This document shows positions 40,550-51,353 of a DNA stretch of 64,000 bases, in pieces; within the stretch, counting starts at the first letter, position 1; the number at the start of each line of letters is the position of its first letter. The stretch comes from Globisporangium splendens (lineage: Eukaryota > Oomycota > Peronosporomycetes > Pythiales > Pythiaceae): contig VFIW01000032.1 in NCBI GenBank assembly GCA_006386115.1, forward strand, positions 330,668 to 394,667, read 5' to 3'. Both the position numbers and the translations under genes were made by a program. Below the pieces are notes generated by a model. That model searched no databases, had not been told where the DNA came from, and saw nothing but the letters and a program-made list of their open reading frames with translations.

Positions 40550-42235
40550 CGTCATGGTAGCGCTTAAGCAAACCCACGTAGAACACGGGGTGCGTTGCCA
40601 TTCGCGTTGGGAGATCGAGCTTGTAATTCAAGTCTCCAATCTTCTCCACAACAGTGTATGGCCCGATAAATCGTGGCAACAACTTACTCCCGCTGGGGAG
40701 CGTTGTGGCTGCATCGTTTGGTAGGTTTTTAATGCTCAATAGCACTTTATCACCCACACAAAACGTTTGTTTGTTCTTTCTACCCGATTTATCGGCGTAG
40801 AGCTTTTGCTTGTCTTGCGCAGCAGCTAGTTGGTCGCGCACGCGATGCAACAATGCTGCGCGCTCATCGACAAATTGCCGCGCTGCCGCGACGGCTTTGT
40901 CTTGCTTTTTCGTTGCTCTCGCAGCGCGTGCTGCAGAGAGATCTATTTCTGCGCCGGTGGGTGACACCGCGCGTCCTTCCCTTTCGTGGCTGACGCTCGC
41001 ACGAGCAGTCGCCTGATTCCGTCTGAGACTGGCTATTTTTAGCATGAGTACCGTAACTCGGTACCGTGGGAGATCCATCTATAGGGACACGAGTACCGTA
41101 ACTCAGTACCGTGGGAGATCCATCTATAGGGACACGAGTACCGTAACTCTGTACCGTGTTTTTCTCTCCAAATGTGGAACGCGTGCCGTCCGGTAAGACC
41201 GTGACAGATTCGGAACGCGATCGCACAGGCGGCGCATCGCGCGCGTCCACATGAGCGGCTAACGCTACGTCTGGTGACGGAGGTCGCGCGCTCGCATCGA
41301 GCGCAGCGAGTTGCCCTCCCACCGCAGAACGTTCGACGCCCTCAAACAGAGTGGCGGGTGCCGCAGCGAGTTAAAATAGAACGGAGTCACGGCCGTAGAG
41401 GCGTGCTCGCTGCTATTTATAGCAAACTCGGCGTACGGCAGCCAGCGGCTCCAGTCGCGGGGATGGTCGACAGCGATGCTGCGAAGAATATCCTCGACGA
41501 CACGGTTCACGCGCTCAGTTTGCCCGTCTGTCTCGGGGTGATCGGCAGTGGACAACGCCAGATCTGTGCCGAGCAGGCGAAAGAGTTCGCGCCAAAAGGC
41601 AGCGGTAAAACGCGGGTCCCGGTCTGATACAATAGACTCGGGCAAGCCGTGATAGCGGAACACGTGCTCTAAAAATAGGCACGCCGTCTCTTGCGCAGTG
41701 ACATGCTTGCGCACGGGTGCAACATGCACCATTTTGCTCAGTCGATCGACGAACACGACGACGCCTGTGTTGCGCGCCTTGTCTTCCGGGAAACCGAAGA
41801 CGAAATCCATGCTGACCGACTTCCAGCAGTCTTGCGGAATCGGCAGCGGATGCAGCGGCGCTTTGTTCTTGCCCGCAGGCTTCACGCGCTGGCACTGCTC
41901 GCATGAGCGTACATAATTGGCCACCCATTTGTATTGGTGTGGCCACCAAAACACATTAGACACTTGCAAGAAGGTCTTTTCACGTCCGAGATGCCCACTC
42001 GCTGGTGCATCGTGAAACTCATGCAGGATCGAAAGTTTCAGATCCTGGTCATGCGGTACATACACACGCGGGTAATCAAAGTTGGACAGTCGATGCCACA
42101 ACAACCCGTCGTGGTAACTAAACCGAGCAAGCTTTGACTCGAGTTTGGCAGGCAATGACTCTTTGGACGAGCCGTCAAAGTGAGCAAGCAACAAGCGACA
42201 TTCATCGTCCTTTGGATAAAGCGACTGAATATTGT
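39975..42235 (-). pseudogene. Element A integrase-chromodomain (antisense copy, frameshifted)
   Basis: 42235-41350: integrase zinc finger (SGHLGREKTFLQV ... CEQCQRVKP) and DDE core (VSMDFVFGFP, SIVSDRDPRFTAAF, DGQTERVNRVVED). An 8-bp loss near 41365 relative to the outer copy shifts the frame. The linker (41322-40990) carries a 45-bp tandem repeat, and another 1-bp shift occurs near 40980. 41078-39975 then encodes a spacer helix, GPY-like domain (LLPRFIGPYTVVEK; HPVFYVGLLKRY), linker and chromodomain (HVERLLRVQRRKGNTHYLVKWRGYD). The last third overlaps the antisense ORF. Confidence 0.85.
41044..41165. repeat. 45-bp tandem repeat in the integrase linker
   Basis: Units with GAGTACCGTAACTC, then GTACCGTGGGAG, then ATCCATCTATAGGGACAC, about 2.7 copies. 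45 bp is 15 codons (SYGTRVPIDGSPTV in the linker frame). A diverged version is at 49018-49135. Confidence 0.75.
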
Positions 42236-42240
42236 CCTTG

Positions 42241-42773
42241 TGTAACGGGGTTACACTGTAACATGGTTACGCACTTGTGTTGTGCCACACAACCAAACCG
42301 AACCTTGCGGTACGTAGAGTACGCGCAACAAGTTTAAGACCGAACCATGAGGTTCGTCGTACTTGCTCGAACCTTCACGGTGAGCCGGCAGCCAGTCTGA
42401 GTGACGGCGCCTCCGATTGGACATAATTGAACATGCATCTCATCCAATCACATAAGACAACTAGCGTTAGTCTTTCATAGCCACTCATTGCCCATGGGGA
42501 GTAATTACACTTGAGATTGCTATTGTTCATAGTTACATAAAGATAATCCAGGTTGTCCTACAGAGGGCAACCTCCAACAAATAAACAGTTCCATTTTTAC
42601 CGTTAACTAAAGTCTTTGGTTATCGACGGTTACTCTATAGAGACCTGTAGGTAACCGATTGTTGCACTGCAGGAAGCAGGCAACCGCTCTCGGAACAGAG
42701 TCCTTGAGAGAAGCGTTGCATACGCTTCCTCACACACGTACCGTGCTGCGTAACTCGGAAGTGTCCGGTTACA
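42241..42773 (+). repeat. Solo element A LTR inside the antisense A copy
   Basis: 533 bp, opposite in orientation to its host element. TSD CCTTG is at 42236-42240 and 42774-42778. It is the most diverged of the five A LTRs (three small indels and a few substitutions). Confidence 0.88.
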
Positions 42774-42778
42774 CCTTG

Positions 42779-43465
42779 AGCTTTGTTTGCACTCGACTGA
42801 TGCTCAGATGCATGAGATCAGGAGTGCGCTCCAAACACAGGGCGTCAGAGCTGCTGTCAGCGCTCGACTCGTAATCTGGACGGCGCGAGAGCGCGTCCGC
42901 CAGAACATTTTCCTTTCCCGGTTTGTATTCGACCCGAAAGTTGAACTCGGAGAAGAATGCAAGCCATCGCGCCATTCGCTGCGATAAATGGGGGGAATTA
43001 ATCGCGGTCCGCAAGGACGCGTGATCCGTGTACACAACGAACGGTGTCGCACCCAAAAGGTGGACCCTGAACTTCAAGAGGGCGTACTTGATCGCAAGCA
43101 GCTCCTTGTCGTGCACAGGATAATTCTTTTCAGCTGCCTTAAGCAGTCTGCTTTGGTATGATACGACGCGCTCATGGCCGTCATCATCCTTCTGCATCAG
43201 CGCACAGCCGATTGCAAAATCGCTGGCATCGCACACGACACTGAAGGCTTTCGTGTGGTCCGGCAACGCCAGGACAGGAGCGCGAACGAGCGACTCCTTC
43301 ACGTCAATGAATGCATTCATGACATCATTCGTCCAGTCCCACTCGACATCCTTTTTCAAGAGATGCGTGAGCGGACGGACTCTCGCCGCATAGTTGTGGC
43401 TGCACTTGTGCAAGTATTTTGCCAAGCCAAGCCACTTGCGCAAGTCCTTGACATTCTTTGGGATC
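42779..43465 (-). pseudogene. Element A RNase H (antisense copy)
   Basis: Near-identical to 37595-38286: RT thumb, then RNase H (FSVVCDASDFAIGCALMQ; YTDHASLRTAI; ADALSRRPDY). It is flanked by the solo A LTR on one side and the solo B LTR on the other. Confidence 0.87.
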
Positions 43466-44115
43466 TGTAAGAGGGCGCTGTTCCAAACAGTCCCTCAAAC
43501 ACGGCACACACGCTTGTGCCAGAGGAAGCGATCTCCCGACTTGGAGGGAGGATAAAGACTTGAGGGCTTGGAGGAAAATTTGCAACTGAATTAAAAATGG
43601 TTATGGTTCCTGTCGCTACTTACAAATGAACCCCAAGGGATCCTACAGGTTTTATAACTAAAACCTAAACATACACAATAAAACCTATGAATCTGATATA
43701 TAAAACCTTGGGTACACTGAGGTTGAACCTACGGGATCTTCGAGAAGCTTGAACTTCAAGTCTTATTTAAAATCCCTGCAAAGTGAGTGGCGCGAGTCAC
43801 TCACTTCAGGCGGCAGAGACACGTCGGTCTCGTCGCCAGTGCGGTTTCCCAAGCAGGAATCATCACTCAGTGCTTAATTAGTACATGGATGTCATTGCTC
43901 AATACTGATTAGTACATGAGAACAACATTCTGCACTGATCAGCACAGAGAACACTCGCGACGTCATCGAATGACGTCACACGTGCATGTGGGGACTGTAT
44001 TACCGTAATCCCTTTGTTATTTGTGTCTCCACAATGCACGCTGAAGGTGGTGTGTGCCAGACTAGATCTGGGAACAGATCCACCTTCATGTAATGGCTGG
44101 TTATAGCCCATTACA
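43466..44115 (-). repeat. Solo element B LTR inside the antisense A copy
   Basis: 650 bp, TSD GGATC (43461-43465 and 44116-44120). Its 5' half carries the variants of the 29946 LTR and its 3' half those of the 36945 LTR, as expected for a product of recombination between those two LTRs. Confidence 0.9.
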
Positions 44116-46178
44116 GGATCGACCAGTCGGCGATCGCCTTGATCTTCTCTGGGTCCGCGCGGACGCCAGCTTTGCCAACATAGCAGCCCAGGATCGGTAT
44201 CTCTGAGGCGCCAAAGATGCATTTCTTCAGGTTGCAATACAGACTGTTGTCTCGTAAGCACTGCAACACTGAGCGCAAATGTCTCTTGTGCACGTCAACG
44301 ACACTGAGACCTCCTTCGGCACGACTGTGCACGAAGATGTCATCGAAATAGCTCGGTGCATACGCACGATGAGGACGCAGAAGATGCGTTACCAGACGAT
44401 TGAACGTCGCTGGTGCATTCCTCAAACCTTGCGGCATAACGAGCCACTCCCACAGCATCCCGCTGGGTGTGCTTACTGCCGTCAAGGGACGTCACTCTCT
44501 CGCATGAGGATCTGATAGAACCCATCCATCAGATCCAGTGCGGAGAACACTGTCGAGCCGCCCATGGAGTCGATCAAGACATCCTTCCTTGGGATCGGCG
44601 TTTGTGCCGGAATGGTGGCGGCGTTCAGCTTGTTGAAAGCGTGAACAATGCGCCAGCCACCAGTCGCTTTCCGCACACAAAACGTGGGTGAGCTGTGTGG
44701 AGACTTGCTTTCTCTCACATGACCGGCGAGGGCTCGTTTCGCGAAGAACTCGTCGATAGCCTCAACCTGCTCGCGGGGCAGCGGCCATTGTCTGGTCACG
44801 CAATATTTGCTCCCGGGCTCGAGGTCAATCTCGTGCCGTACGCCACGATCAACGGGCAGGGCACTTGGCACTTTGTCGGGGAAGACATCTTTGAACTCCC
44901 ACAATAAGTCAAAGTATGGACTGCCTTTCACGGCGTCCCAATCCTGAGCAGCAAACCGTTTCTGTTTGTCTGGCTCCAAAACACTCTCATCCGCAGTGGA
45001 CGAGGTGCATAGTTCGCTACGCGTGAACGCAGTCGGAACGACGATCTCGCGGATCTGATCACGCTCTAGATCCGTAAGAAAGAGCTCATAGCTCATTTCT
45101 TCGAGGGATACAATCGCCTCAGCGGTACTCGGCAGCTCATGGAGCGCCGCAAATTCAGCGAAGAACACTTCGTCTGATGCGTTTGCTTCCGGACTGCGTG
45201 TCGCGCGTCTGAGCGCCACGTCAACGTGAGCGCGATCTATCGACGGATCCGAGATCCTGTCGAAGGCGCGCAGCGAAGTTGCAGCTGCATTGAAAGATGG
45301 GGCAATCATATGCGAGGCGGCCGTTTCCTCAGCAACAGATGCCAATGCACTGTCTCTCTCGCGAGCTGACAACTTGCGTCGCCCTCGTCGGTTGATGCGA
45401 ACGCGCGACCTCGCGGTTCTGAGCTCCAGTACTGCACCGTCAGGGTGGTACGAGCTGGTTGACGCGTGTACACCTGTACTGTCGCTGTCACTTGCGGGGG
45501 CTGGCTCGGGTGCTCTGGAGCCGCACACTTGCGCACCAGTGTCCACGTCTGGACTTTCTGGCGCTTCCGCACAAACTGGGCTACCTGCCGCAGTTGATCT
45601 CTTTGCTGGGCTCCCTGCCACAGCGTGTTCAAAGCTCGCATCCATTGCGTGGAAATTTTCCCGCAATCTTCGCTCTTCATCAGAGGAAGGGGTGGAGCTT
45701 CCGATTGTGCGTGCTCGCCAATCGATCCAAGGCTGATGTTTCGCCAGCCAAGGCATCCCTAGGATGAGGTCGCACTTCGACCCCATCGCTAGTACCACGA
45801 ACGTTTCTTTGCAGACAAAGTCGCAAAAACTGAAAGAGAGTTCGACTTGAACCCCTTCAGTGTGTACTGTCGACCCATCGGCCAGACGTACGATCATCTT
45901 CTCGCGCTTGCCACTGTGGACAAGCCGCTCATACGCTTGCAGACTCTTTTTCAGAGCTGCCTTCAAGACGAAGTTCTGTGACGCACCGCAGTCAACAAGA
46001 ACCGTCATTTTCTTCTCATAGCCCTTCACATCGGCGCTATATACCAACATCTCACTCGGAGCCTTGTTGTCAAGAGCTCCTGGGACTAAGCTTCCCATCT
46101 GCACGACTCTAGTAGTCGGCGACGCCGAAGCTATAGAGTCTGTCTCAGTAGAGCGTCCCGCTTCTACTGAGACATTCC
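44116..46178 (-). pseudogene. Element A protease-reverse transcriptase (antisense copy)
   Basis: Continuous from the gag overlap to 44482: protease (MTVLVDCGASQNFV; LILGMPWL), linker (intact here, with GAA where the outer copy has TAA) and N-terminal RT (FSALDLMDGFYQILM). A 1-bp deletion at about 44485 (GACGTCCC versus GACGTTCCC) shifts the frame. The rest of the RT (MPQGLRNAPATFNRL; APSYFDDIFVHS) reads in another frame to the solo B LTR at 44115. Confidence 0.87.
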
Positions 46179-47324
46179 GTTTCCCTTTCTTGCCGCAGCG
46201 GATCTGCCACCTCGATGAGCGTGGTTGCTGCGCGGCGTTTGGTAGTCTCTCGCCTGATTTCCAGTGCGAGGAGCAGACTGCCTTGGAGCGGGACACTTCG
46301 ACTGATAGTGTCCCCGCTTGCCACAATTAAAGCAGGTCACTTCGGCGCTGCTGAGATCCATTGGTGTCGGACCATGGAAGCGCCGCTCATTCGTGACTGC
46401 TCGGTGGCTGTGATGCGCACCGTTGTGGCGGCCAGCGTTCCAATCAGGTCGGCTGACTCTGAACGATTGCTGCTCAACGAGCGCAATGCGGATCGCATCT
46501 TCCATCGTGGCCGGCAAGCGTCGGTACAACTCCTGACGCGCTGGTCCACTGTTGAGGCCGTTGAGAAACGCAGGCACTTTCACAGACTCAGGCAAAGGAC
46601 TGGTCGTGATCGCCGCGCACAGGCTTCTCATCTCCTGGATGTATCGTTCCAGTGAGAGCTTCCCTTGTTTCAAGGAGAAGAAACGACCTTGCAACAGCAC
46701 TTCGTTGTTCGGAGGCTGATACATGGCGGTGATTCTCGCACGGAAAATATCCCACGTGTTGAATGCACACTCATCGGCGAGCAACGTCGAGAATGCCCAT
46801 TCCGACGCTCGACCGCGCAGGTTCGAGATGGCGTAAGACACCATCTGCTCGTTGCTGTCGATGAGCTGAGCCTTGGCGCAACGCTCCACGGCGAGTAGCC
46901 AGTGGATGAGCTTGTCGCCATCCGCACCATCGAATTTCGGAGCGTCAATCTTGACAGCTCTTGGGCGGGGAGTTTGGGACGCGGGTGTCTGAGGCGCAGA
47001 AGCCGCACTCGACAAAGACGTGGCTGCACCAGCAACCACAGAAACCACTCGCTCGAGCGCTTCGCGCGACTCAGCAGCTGAGCGCAGCATCTCTGCGGTC
47101 AAGCTTGCGGTGGCTTGCATTTGTGCTTGCGCACTTCGCTCTCCTTCGAGGCGCTGAGCGTTCGAGAAGTTCTCGAACTGCTCGAGTCGAAAGATTTGCT
47201 GTTCCGGCGACGCCGAGAGCACGTCTAGAGCGACTTGGTCGCCTAGCGCTTGTGCCATTCGGGTCAGCACACTCCGGTGCTCAGCCGAGAGGTGCGGGAA
47301 CTGCGCAGGGTCAATTGACGCCAT
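46164..47324 (-). CDS. Element A gag (intact)
   Basis: 386 codons starting at ATG 47324 (MASIDPAQFPHLSAEHR). Coiled N-terminal region (ERSAQAQMQATASLTAEML), then capsid-like gag (VKIDAPKFDGADGDKLIHWL; ITAMYQPPNNEVLLQGRFF), then a CCHC zinc knuckle (CFNCGKRGHYQSKC) and a basic tail. This is the best gag of family A in the window; the outer copy differs by a handful of residues and a lost ATG. It overlaps pol, which is in the -1 frame. Confidence 0.88.
   Translation of the reverse strand: MASIDPAQFPHLSAEHRSVLTRMAQALGDQVALDVLSASPEQQIFRLEQFENFSNAQRLEGERSAQAQMQATASLTAEMLRSAAESREALERVVSVVAGAATSLSSAASAPQTPASQTPRPRAVKIDAPKFDGADGDKLIHWLLAVERCAKAQLIDSNEQMVSYAISNLRGRASEWAFSTLLADECAFNTWDIFRARITAMYQPPNNEVLLQGRFFSLKQGKLSLERYIQEMRSLCAAITTSPLPESVKVPAFLNGLNSGPARQELYRRLPATMEDAIRIALVEQQSFRVSRPDWNAGRHNGAHHSHRAVTNERRFHGPTPMDLSSAEVTCFNCGKRGHYQSKCPAPRQSAPRTGNQARDYQTPRSNHAHRGGRSAAARKGNGMSQ
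46179..46185 (-). promoter_or_regulatory. -1 frameshift heptamer of element A (antisense copy)
   Basis: The minus strand reads G GGA AAC in the gag frame, 13 nt before the gag stop at 46164-46166. Confidence 0.65.
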
Positions 47325-47396
47325 GATGAATCCTTGAGGAAGCGATTCAGGCAGTCACCTCTGCCGGGTCGTAGATTGACTACTAGTGCTACCAGT

Positions 47397-47930
47397 TGTA
47401 ACCGGACACTTCCGAGTTACGCAGCACGGTACGTGTGTGAGGAAGCGTATTCAACGCTTCTCTCAAGGACTCTGTTCCGAGAGCGGTTGCCTGCTTCCTG
47501 CAGTGCAACAATCGGTTACCTATAGGTCTCTATAGAGTAACCGTCGATAACCAAAGACTTAGTTAACGGTAAAAATGGAACTGTTTATTTGTTGGAGGTT
47601 GCCCTCTGTAGAACAACCTGGATTATCTTTATGTAACTATGAACAATAGCAATCTCAAGTGTAATTACTCCCCATGGGGCAATGAGTGGCTATGAAAGAC
47701 TAACGCTAGTTGTCTTATGTGATTGGATGAAATGCATGTTCAATTATATCCAATCGGAGGCGCAGTCACTCAGACTGGCTGCCGGCTCCACCGTGAAGGT
47801 TCGAGCAAGTACGACGAACCTCATGGTTCGGTCTTAAACTTGTTGCGAGTACTCTACGTACCGCAAGGTTCGGTTTGGTTGTGTGGCACAACACAAGTGC
47901 GTAACCATGTTACAGTGTAACCCCGTTACA
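47397..47930 (-). repeat. Element A LTR, 5' LTR of the antisense copy
   Basis: 534 bp, reverse orientation. The PBS (reverse complement AGTGCTACCA) lies at about 47385-47394, and TSD CAAGG follows at 47931-47935. Confidence 0.9.
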
Positions 47931-47935
47931 CAAGG

Positions 47936-50199
47936 ACAATATTCAGTCGCTTTATCCAAAGGACGATGAATGTCGCTTGTTGCTTGCTCACTTTGACGGC
48001 TCGTCCAAAGAGTCATTGCCTGCCAAACTCGAGTCAAAGCTTGCTCGGTTTAGTTACCACGACGGGTTGTTGTGGCATCGACTGTCCAACTTTGATTACC
48101 CGCGTGTGTATGTACCGCATGACCAGGATCTGAAACTTTCGATCCTGCATGAGTTTCACGATGCACCAGCGAGTGGGCATCTCGGGCGTGAAAAGACCTT
48201 CTTGCAAGTGTCTAATGTGTTTTGGTGGCCACACCAATACAAATGGGTGGCCAATTATGTACGCTCATGCGAGCAGTGCCAGCGCGTGAAGCCTGCGGGC
48301 AAGAACAAAGCGCCGCTGCATCCGCTGCCGATTCCGCAAGACTGCTGGAAGTCGGTCAGCATGGATTTCGTCTTCGGTTTCCCGGAAGACAAGGCGCGCA
48401 ACACAGGCGTCGTCGTGTTCGTCGACCGACTGAGCAAAATGGTGCATGTTGCACCCGTGCGCAAGCATGTCACTGCGCAAGAGACGGCGTGCCTATTTTT
48501 AGAGCACGTGTTCCGCTATCACGGCTTGCCCGAGTCTATTGTATCAGACCGGGACCCGCGTTTTACCGCTGCCTTTTGGCGCGAACTCTTTCGCCTGCTC
48601 GGCACAGATCTGGCGTTGTCCACTGCCGATCACCCCGAGACAGACGGGCAAACCGAGCACGTGAACCGTGTCGTCGAGGATATTCTTCGCAGCATCGCTG
48701 TCGATCATCCCCGCGACTGGAGCCGCTGGCTGCCGTACGCCGAGTTTGCTATAAATAGCAGCGAGCACGCCTCTACGGCCGTGACTCCGTTCTATTTTAA
48801 CTCGCTGCGGCACCCGCGCGTACCCGCCACTCTGTTCGAGGGCGTCGAACGTTCTGCGGTGGGAGGGCAACTCGCTGCGCTCGATGCGAGCGCGCGATCT
48901 CCGTCACCGGACGTGGCGTCGACCGCTCACGTGGACGCGCGCGATGCGCCGCCTGTGCGATCGCGTTCCGAATCTGTCACGGTCTTACCGGACAGCACGA
49001 GGGTATTGACATGACGGGCACGGTACTGAGTTACAGTACTCGTGTCCCTAAAGATGAATCACCCACGGTACAGAGTTACGGTACTCGTGTCCCTATAGAT
49101 GGCTCTCCACGGTACCGAGTTACGGTACCGTGCTAAAAATAGCCAGTCTCAGACGGAATCAGGCGACTGCTCGTGTGAGCGTCAGCCACGAATGGAAGGA
49201 CGCGCGGTGTCACACACCGGCGCAGAAATAGATCTCTCTGCAGCACGCGCTGCGAGAGCAACGAAAAAGCAAGACAAAGCCGTCGCGGCAGCGCGGCAAT
49301 TTGTCGATGAGCGCGCAGCATTGTTGCGTCGCGTACGCGACCAACTAGCTGCTGCGCAAGACAAGCAAAAGCTCTACGCCGATAAATCGGGTAGAAAGAA
49401 CAAACAAACGTTTTGTGTGGGTGATAAAGTGCTATTGAGCATTAAAAACCTACCAAACGATGCAGTCACAACGCTCCCCAGCGGGAGTAAGTTGTTGCCA
49501 CGATTTATCGGGCCATACACTGTTGTGGAGAAGATTGGAGACTTGAATTACAAGCTCGATCTCCCAACGAGAATGGCAACGCACCCCGTGTTCTACGTGG
49601 GTTTGCTGAAACGCTACCATGACGCTACTGTGGATTTTTATCCCAGTCCGGGAGAACGTCGGTCTCATCAGGGGGCTCAGACGCCGCCCATCGAGACACG
49701 AGCGCGTTGTGCCTCTCCCAAAGCGTCTTCACTCGCGGAGCGTACCTCGCGTGGAAGTGCTTCCCGCGGACATGGTACTCCTCCAGCATCTGACGAGCTT
49801 CCTTCAGCTCCGTCTCAAGCGCTGTCACCCTCTGCTTCAACAGCGAGGTTTCGTCCAGATATTGCTGGCGAAGGGTACGGACGGCTTGCTGTAGCGCCCC
49901 CAAAGACGATGCGTTCGCGTGAACCATCTGAACCATCGCATCTGGTGCAACCACCGATGCTGAAGCGAAGTAGGGCGCCACCTGTCCCGCTGATTGACAA
50001 GCAGGGACAGCGCCACTACCATGTTGAGCGCCTGCTGCGTGTGCAGCGGCGTAAGGGGAACACCCACTACCTTGTGAAGTGGCGTGGGTACGATGTGTCG
50101 CAGAGCTCGTGGGAGCCTGCTGAGCGTCTTCGCGAAGACGTCCCGGATCTTGTTGACGCCTTTGAGGCGCAACTGAGGGACTGTCATTCGCGCGAGTAA
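47936..50199 (+). pseudogene. Element A integrase-chromodomain (outer copy, third piece)
   Basis: Integrase resumes right after TSD CAAGG: NIQSLYPKDDECRLLLAHF, zinc finger (SGHLGREKTFLQV; CEQCQRVKP) and DDE core (VSMDFVFGFP; SIVSDRDPRF; DGQTEHVNRVVED). The frame stops at TGA 49012-49014 in the repeat-bearing linker. From about 49099 it reads on in another frame: GPY-like domain (LLPRFIGPYTVVEK; HPVFYVGLLKRY), linker and chromodomain (YHVERLLRVQRRKGNTHYLV). TAA is at 50197-50199. Linker and chromodomain lie opposite the antisense ORF 49625-51169. Confidence 0.86.
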
Positions 50200-51169
50200 T
50201 TTGTCGCCTGTTACCAGCGCGACCACCCGCTCGCAGAGGCGTGCCACCGCCCTGCTTGGAGCGAAACAGACGAACACGGTCAACTGCAAATTGCATGCGT
50301 TGACTGCGTTGCGCTGTCGGATCGGTAGACACTGTGCGAGTGCTACCTCCCTTAATTTTATTGATGCACGACATGAAGTCGGCATCGTACTCTTCTTCCG
50401 TCTCTCCAACAAAGAGGACGACTGGGATCGGGTGAATACGCAATTCCCCATTTTCATCCCGCAATCGCTTTTCACGCCAATTTTTAAATTGAGCGTCATA
50501 GTCCCACGCACAAAGTCTGGCTCTCGCGAGCAGATTCGATGCGGTCTTGCCAGCCGGCCATAGTTCTGGCGGCGGCATTTCGGGCAGTGAGTACTTGAGC
50601 TCATCGTGAACGATGGCTCGCACTCCTGCCTCTTCGTTTGTAATGAGGACTTCGTGCTTCCTCTTACGATTGTTGACAGCCTCAACGGCGTCATTTTCCT
50701 CCTTCGTCCGATACATCGAGACGTCAGCGGATGGATCTCGCTCGAGCTCGTGGAGATAAGCGGCGTGTCGCTCGCTTTGCAACTCCTCGTACTCGACCCA
50801 CTCGTCGATGGAGCCGAGCTTCTCGGTGAGCGCTCCCTCGTCTTCAAGCGAGCTCCCGTCATTGTCAACGACGAGGAATTCCTCAGTCACTTCCTCCTCT
50901 TCCAAAGCACGCGCGAACAACGGCTTCACGGAAGGGAGATCTCCGAATCGCAGCTCACTGCTTATAGCAGGAGCGCTATCAGATGTGAGAGCAGACCTGC
51001 CGTCGCTCTCCGCAGGCACGTCGACCGCATCCGCGGTGACCGTCGTTCGTCTTGCGCTCGACGCGACCTCTCTGTCTTCCTCGCGCTTGCGCAGAGTTTC
51101 GACGAGAGTGCCGACGCCTTCCCCTTTTTGTCGCGCGAGCTTCTCGCGGACAGCTTTGTTGGTGGCCAT
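49625..51169 (-). CDS. Element A antisense ORF (outer copy)
   Basis: 514 codons from the ATG at 51169, colinear with 39005-40549. About seven residues differ (for example LFARALEEEEVTEE versus LLARALEEEEATEE, and KLGSI versus KRGSI), none of them a stop. The first 320 codons lie in the 1.15 kb between the pol stop and the 3' LTR, where no sense ORF exists. The remainder runs antisense to chromodomain and linker. A C-terminal coiled coil is predicted from heptads (LLKQRVTALETELKEARQML). Function unknown. Confidence 0.6.
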   Translation of the reverse strand: MATNKAVREKLARQKGEGVGTLVETLRKREEDREVASSARRTTVTADAVDVPAESDGRSALTSDSAPAISSELRFGDLPSVKPLFARALEEEEVTEEFLVVDNDGSSLEDEGALTEKLGSIDEWVEYEELQSERHAAYLHELERDPSADVSMYRTKEENDAVEAVNNRKRKHEVLITNEEAGVRAIVHDELKYSLPEMPPPELWPAGKTASNLLARARLCAWDYDAQFKNWREKRLRDENGELRIHPIPVVLFVGETEEEYDADFMSCINKIKGGSTRTVSTDPTAQRSQRMQFAVDRVRLFRSKQGGGTPLRAGGRAGNRRQITRANDSPSVAPQRRQQDPGRLREDAQQAPTSSATHRTHATSQGSGCSPYAAAHAAGAQHGSGAVPACQSAGQVAPYFASASVVAPDAMVQMVHANASSLGALQQAVRTLRQQYLDETSLLKQRVTALETELKEARQMLEEYHVRGKHFHARYAPRVKTLWERHNALVSRWAASEPPDETDVLPDWDKNPQ

Positions 51170-51340
51170 GATACTCACGTGCGCGAGCACAGTGACTATA
51201 TGTGCCAACACTCGGTGAAATTAACGCACGCGTCGCCGCTGTGCTCTTTCCCGAGGAATACACGAATGTTCCCCTTTCTCGGCGCACACGCGCGAGATCC
51301 ACACATTTCTCACACCGACCCTTCGAGTGTTTCGCACTTT

Positions 51341-51353
51341 AAGTGGGGGGTGG
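51341..51353 (+). other. Polypurine tract of element A
   Basis: AAGTGGGGGGTGG directly upstream of the 3' LTR; also present at 38821-38833 in reverse. Confidence 0.75.

Larger units (their letters stand above)
38287..47930 (-). mobile_element. Ty3/gypsy element A, antisense copy nested in the outer A
   Basis: 9,644 bp. 5' LTR 47397-47930 and 3' LTR 38287-38820 (both minus). TSD CAAGG is at 38282-38286 and 47931-47935. Read on the minus strand: gag, PR-RT, a solo B LTR (43466-44115), RNase H, a solo A LTR in opposite orientation (42241-42773), integrase, chromodomain, then the PPT. The two solo LTRs occupy the same sites as element B and this whole insertion do in the outer copy. Confidence 0.88.
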
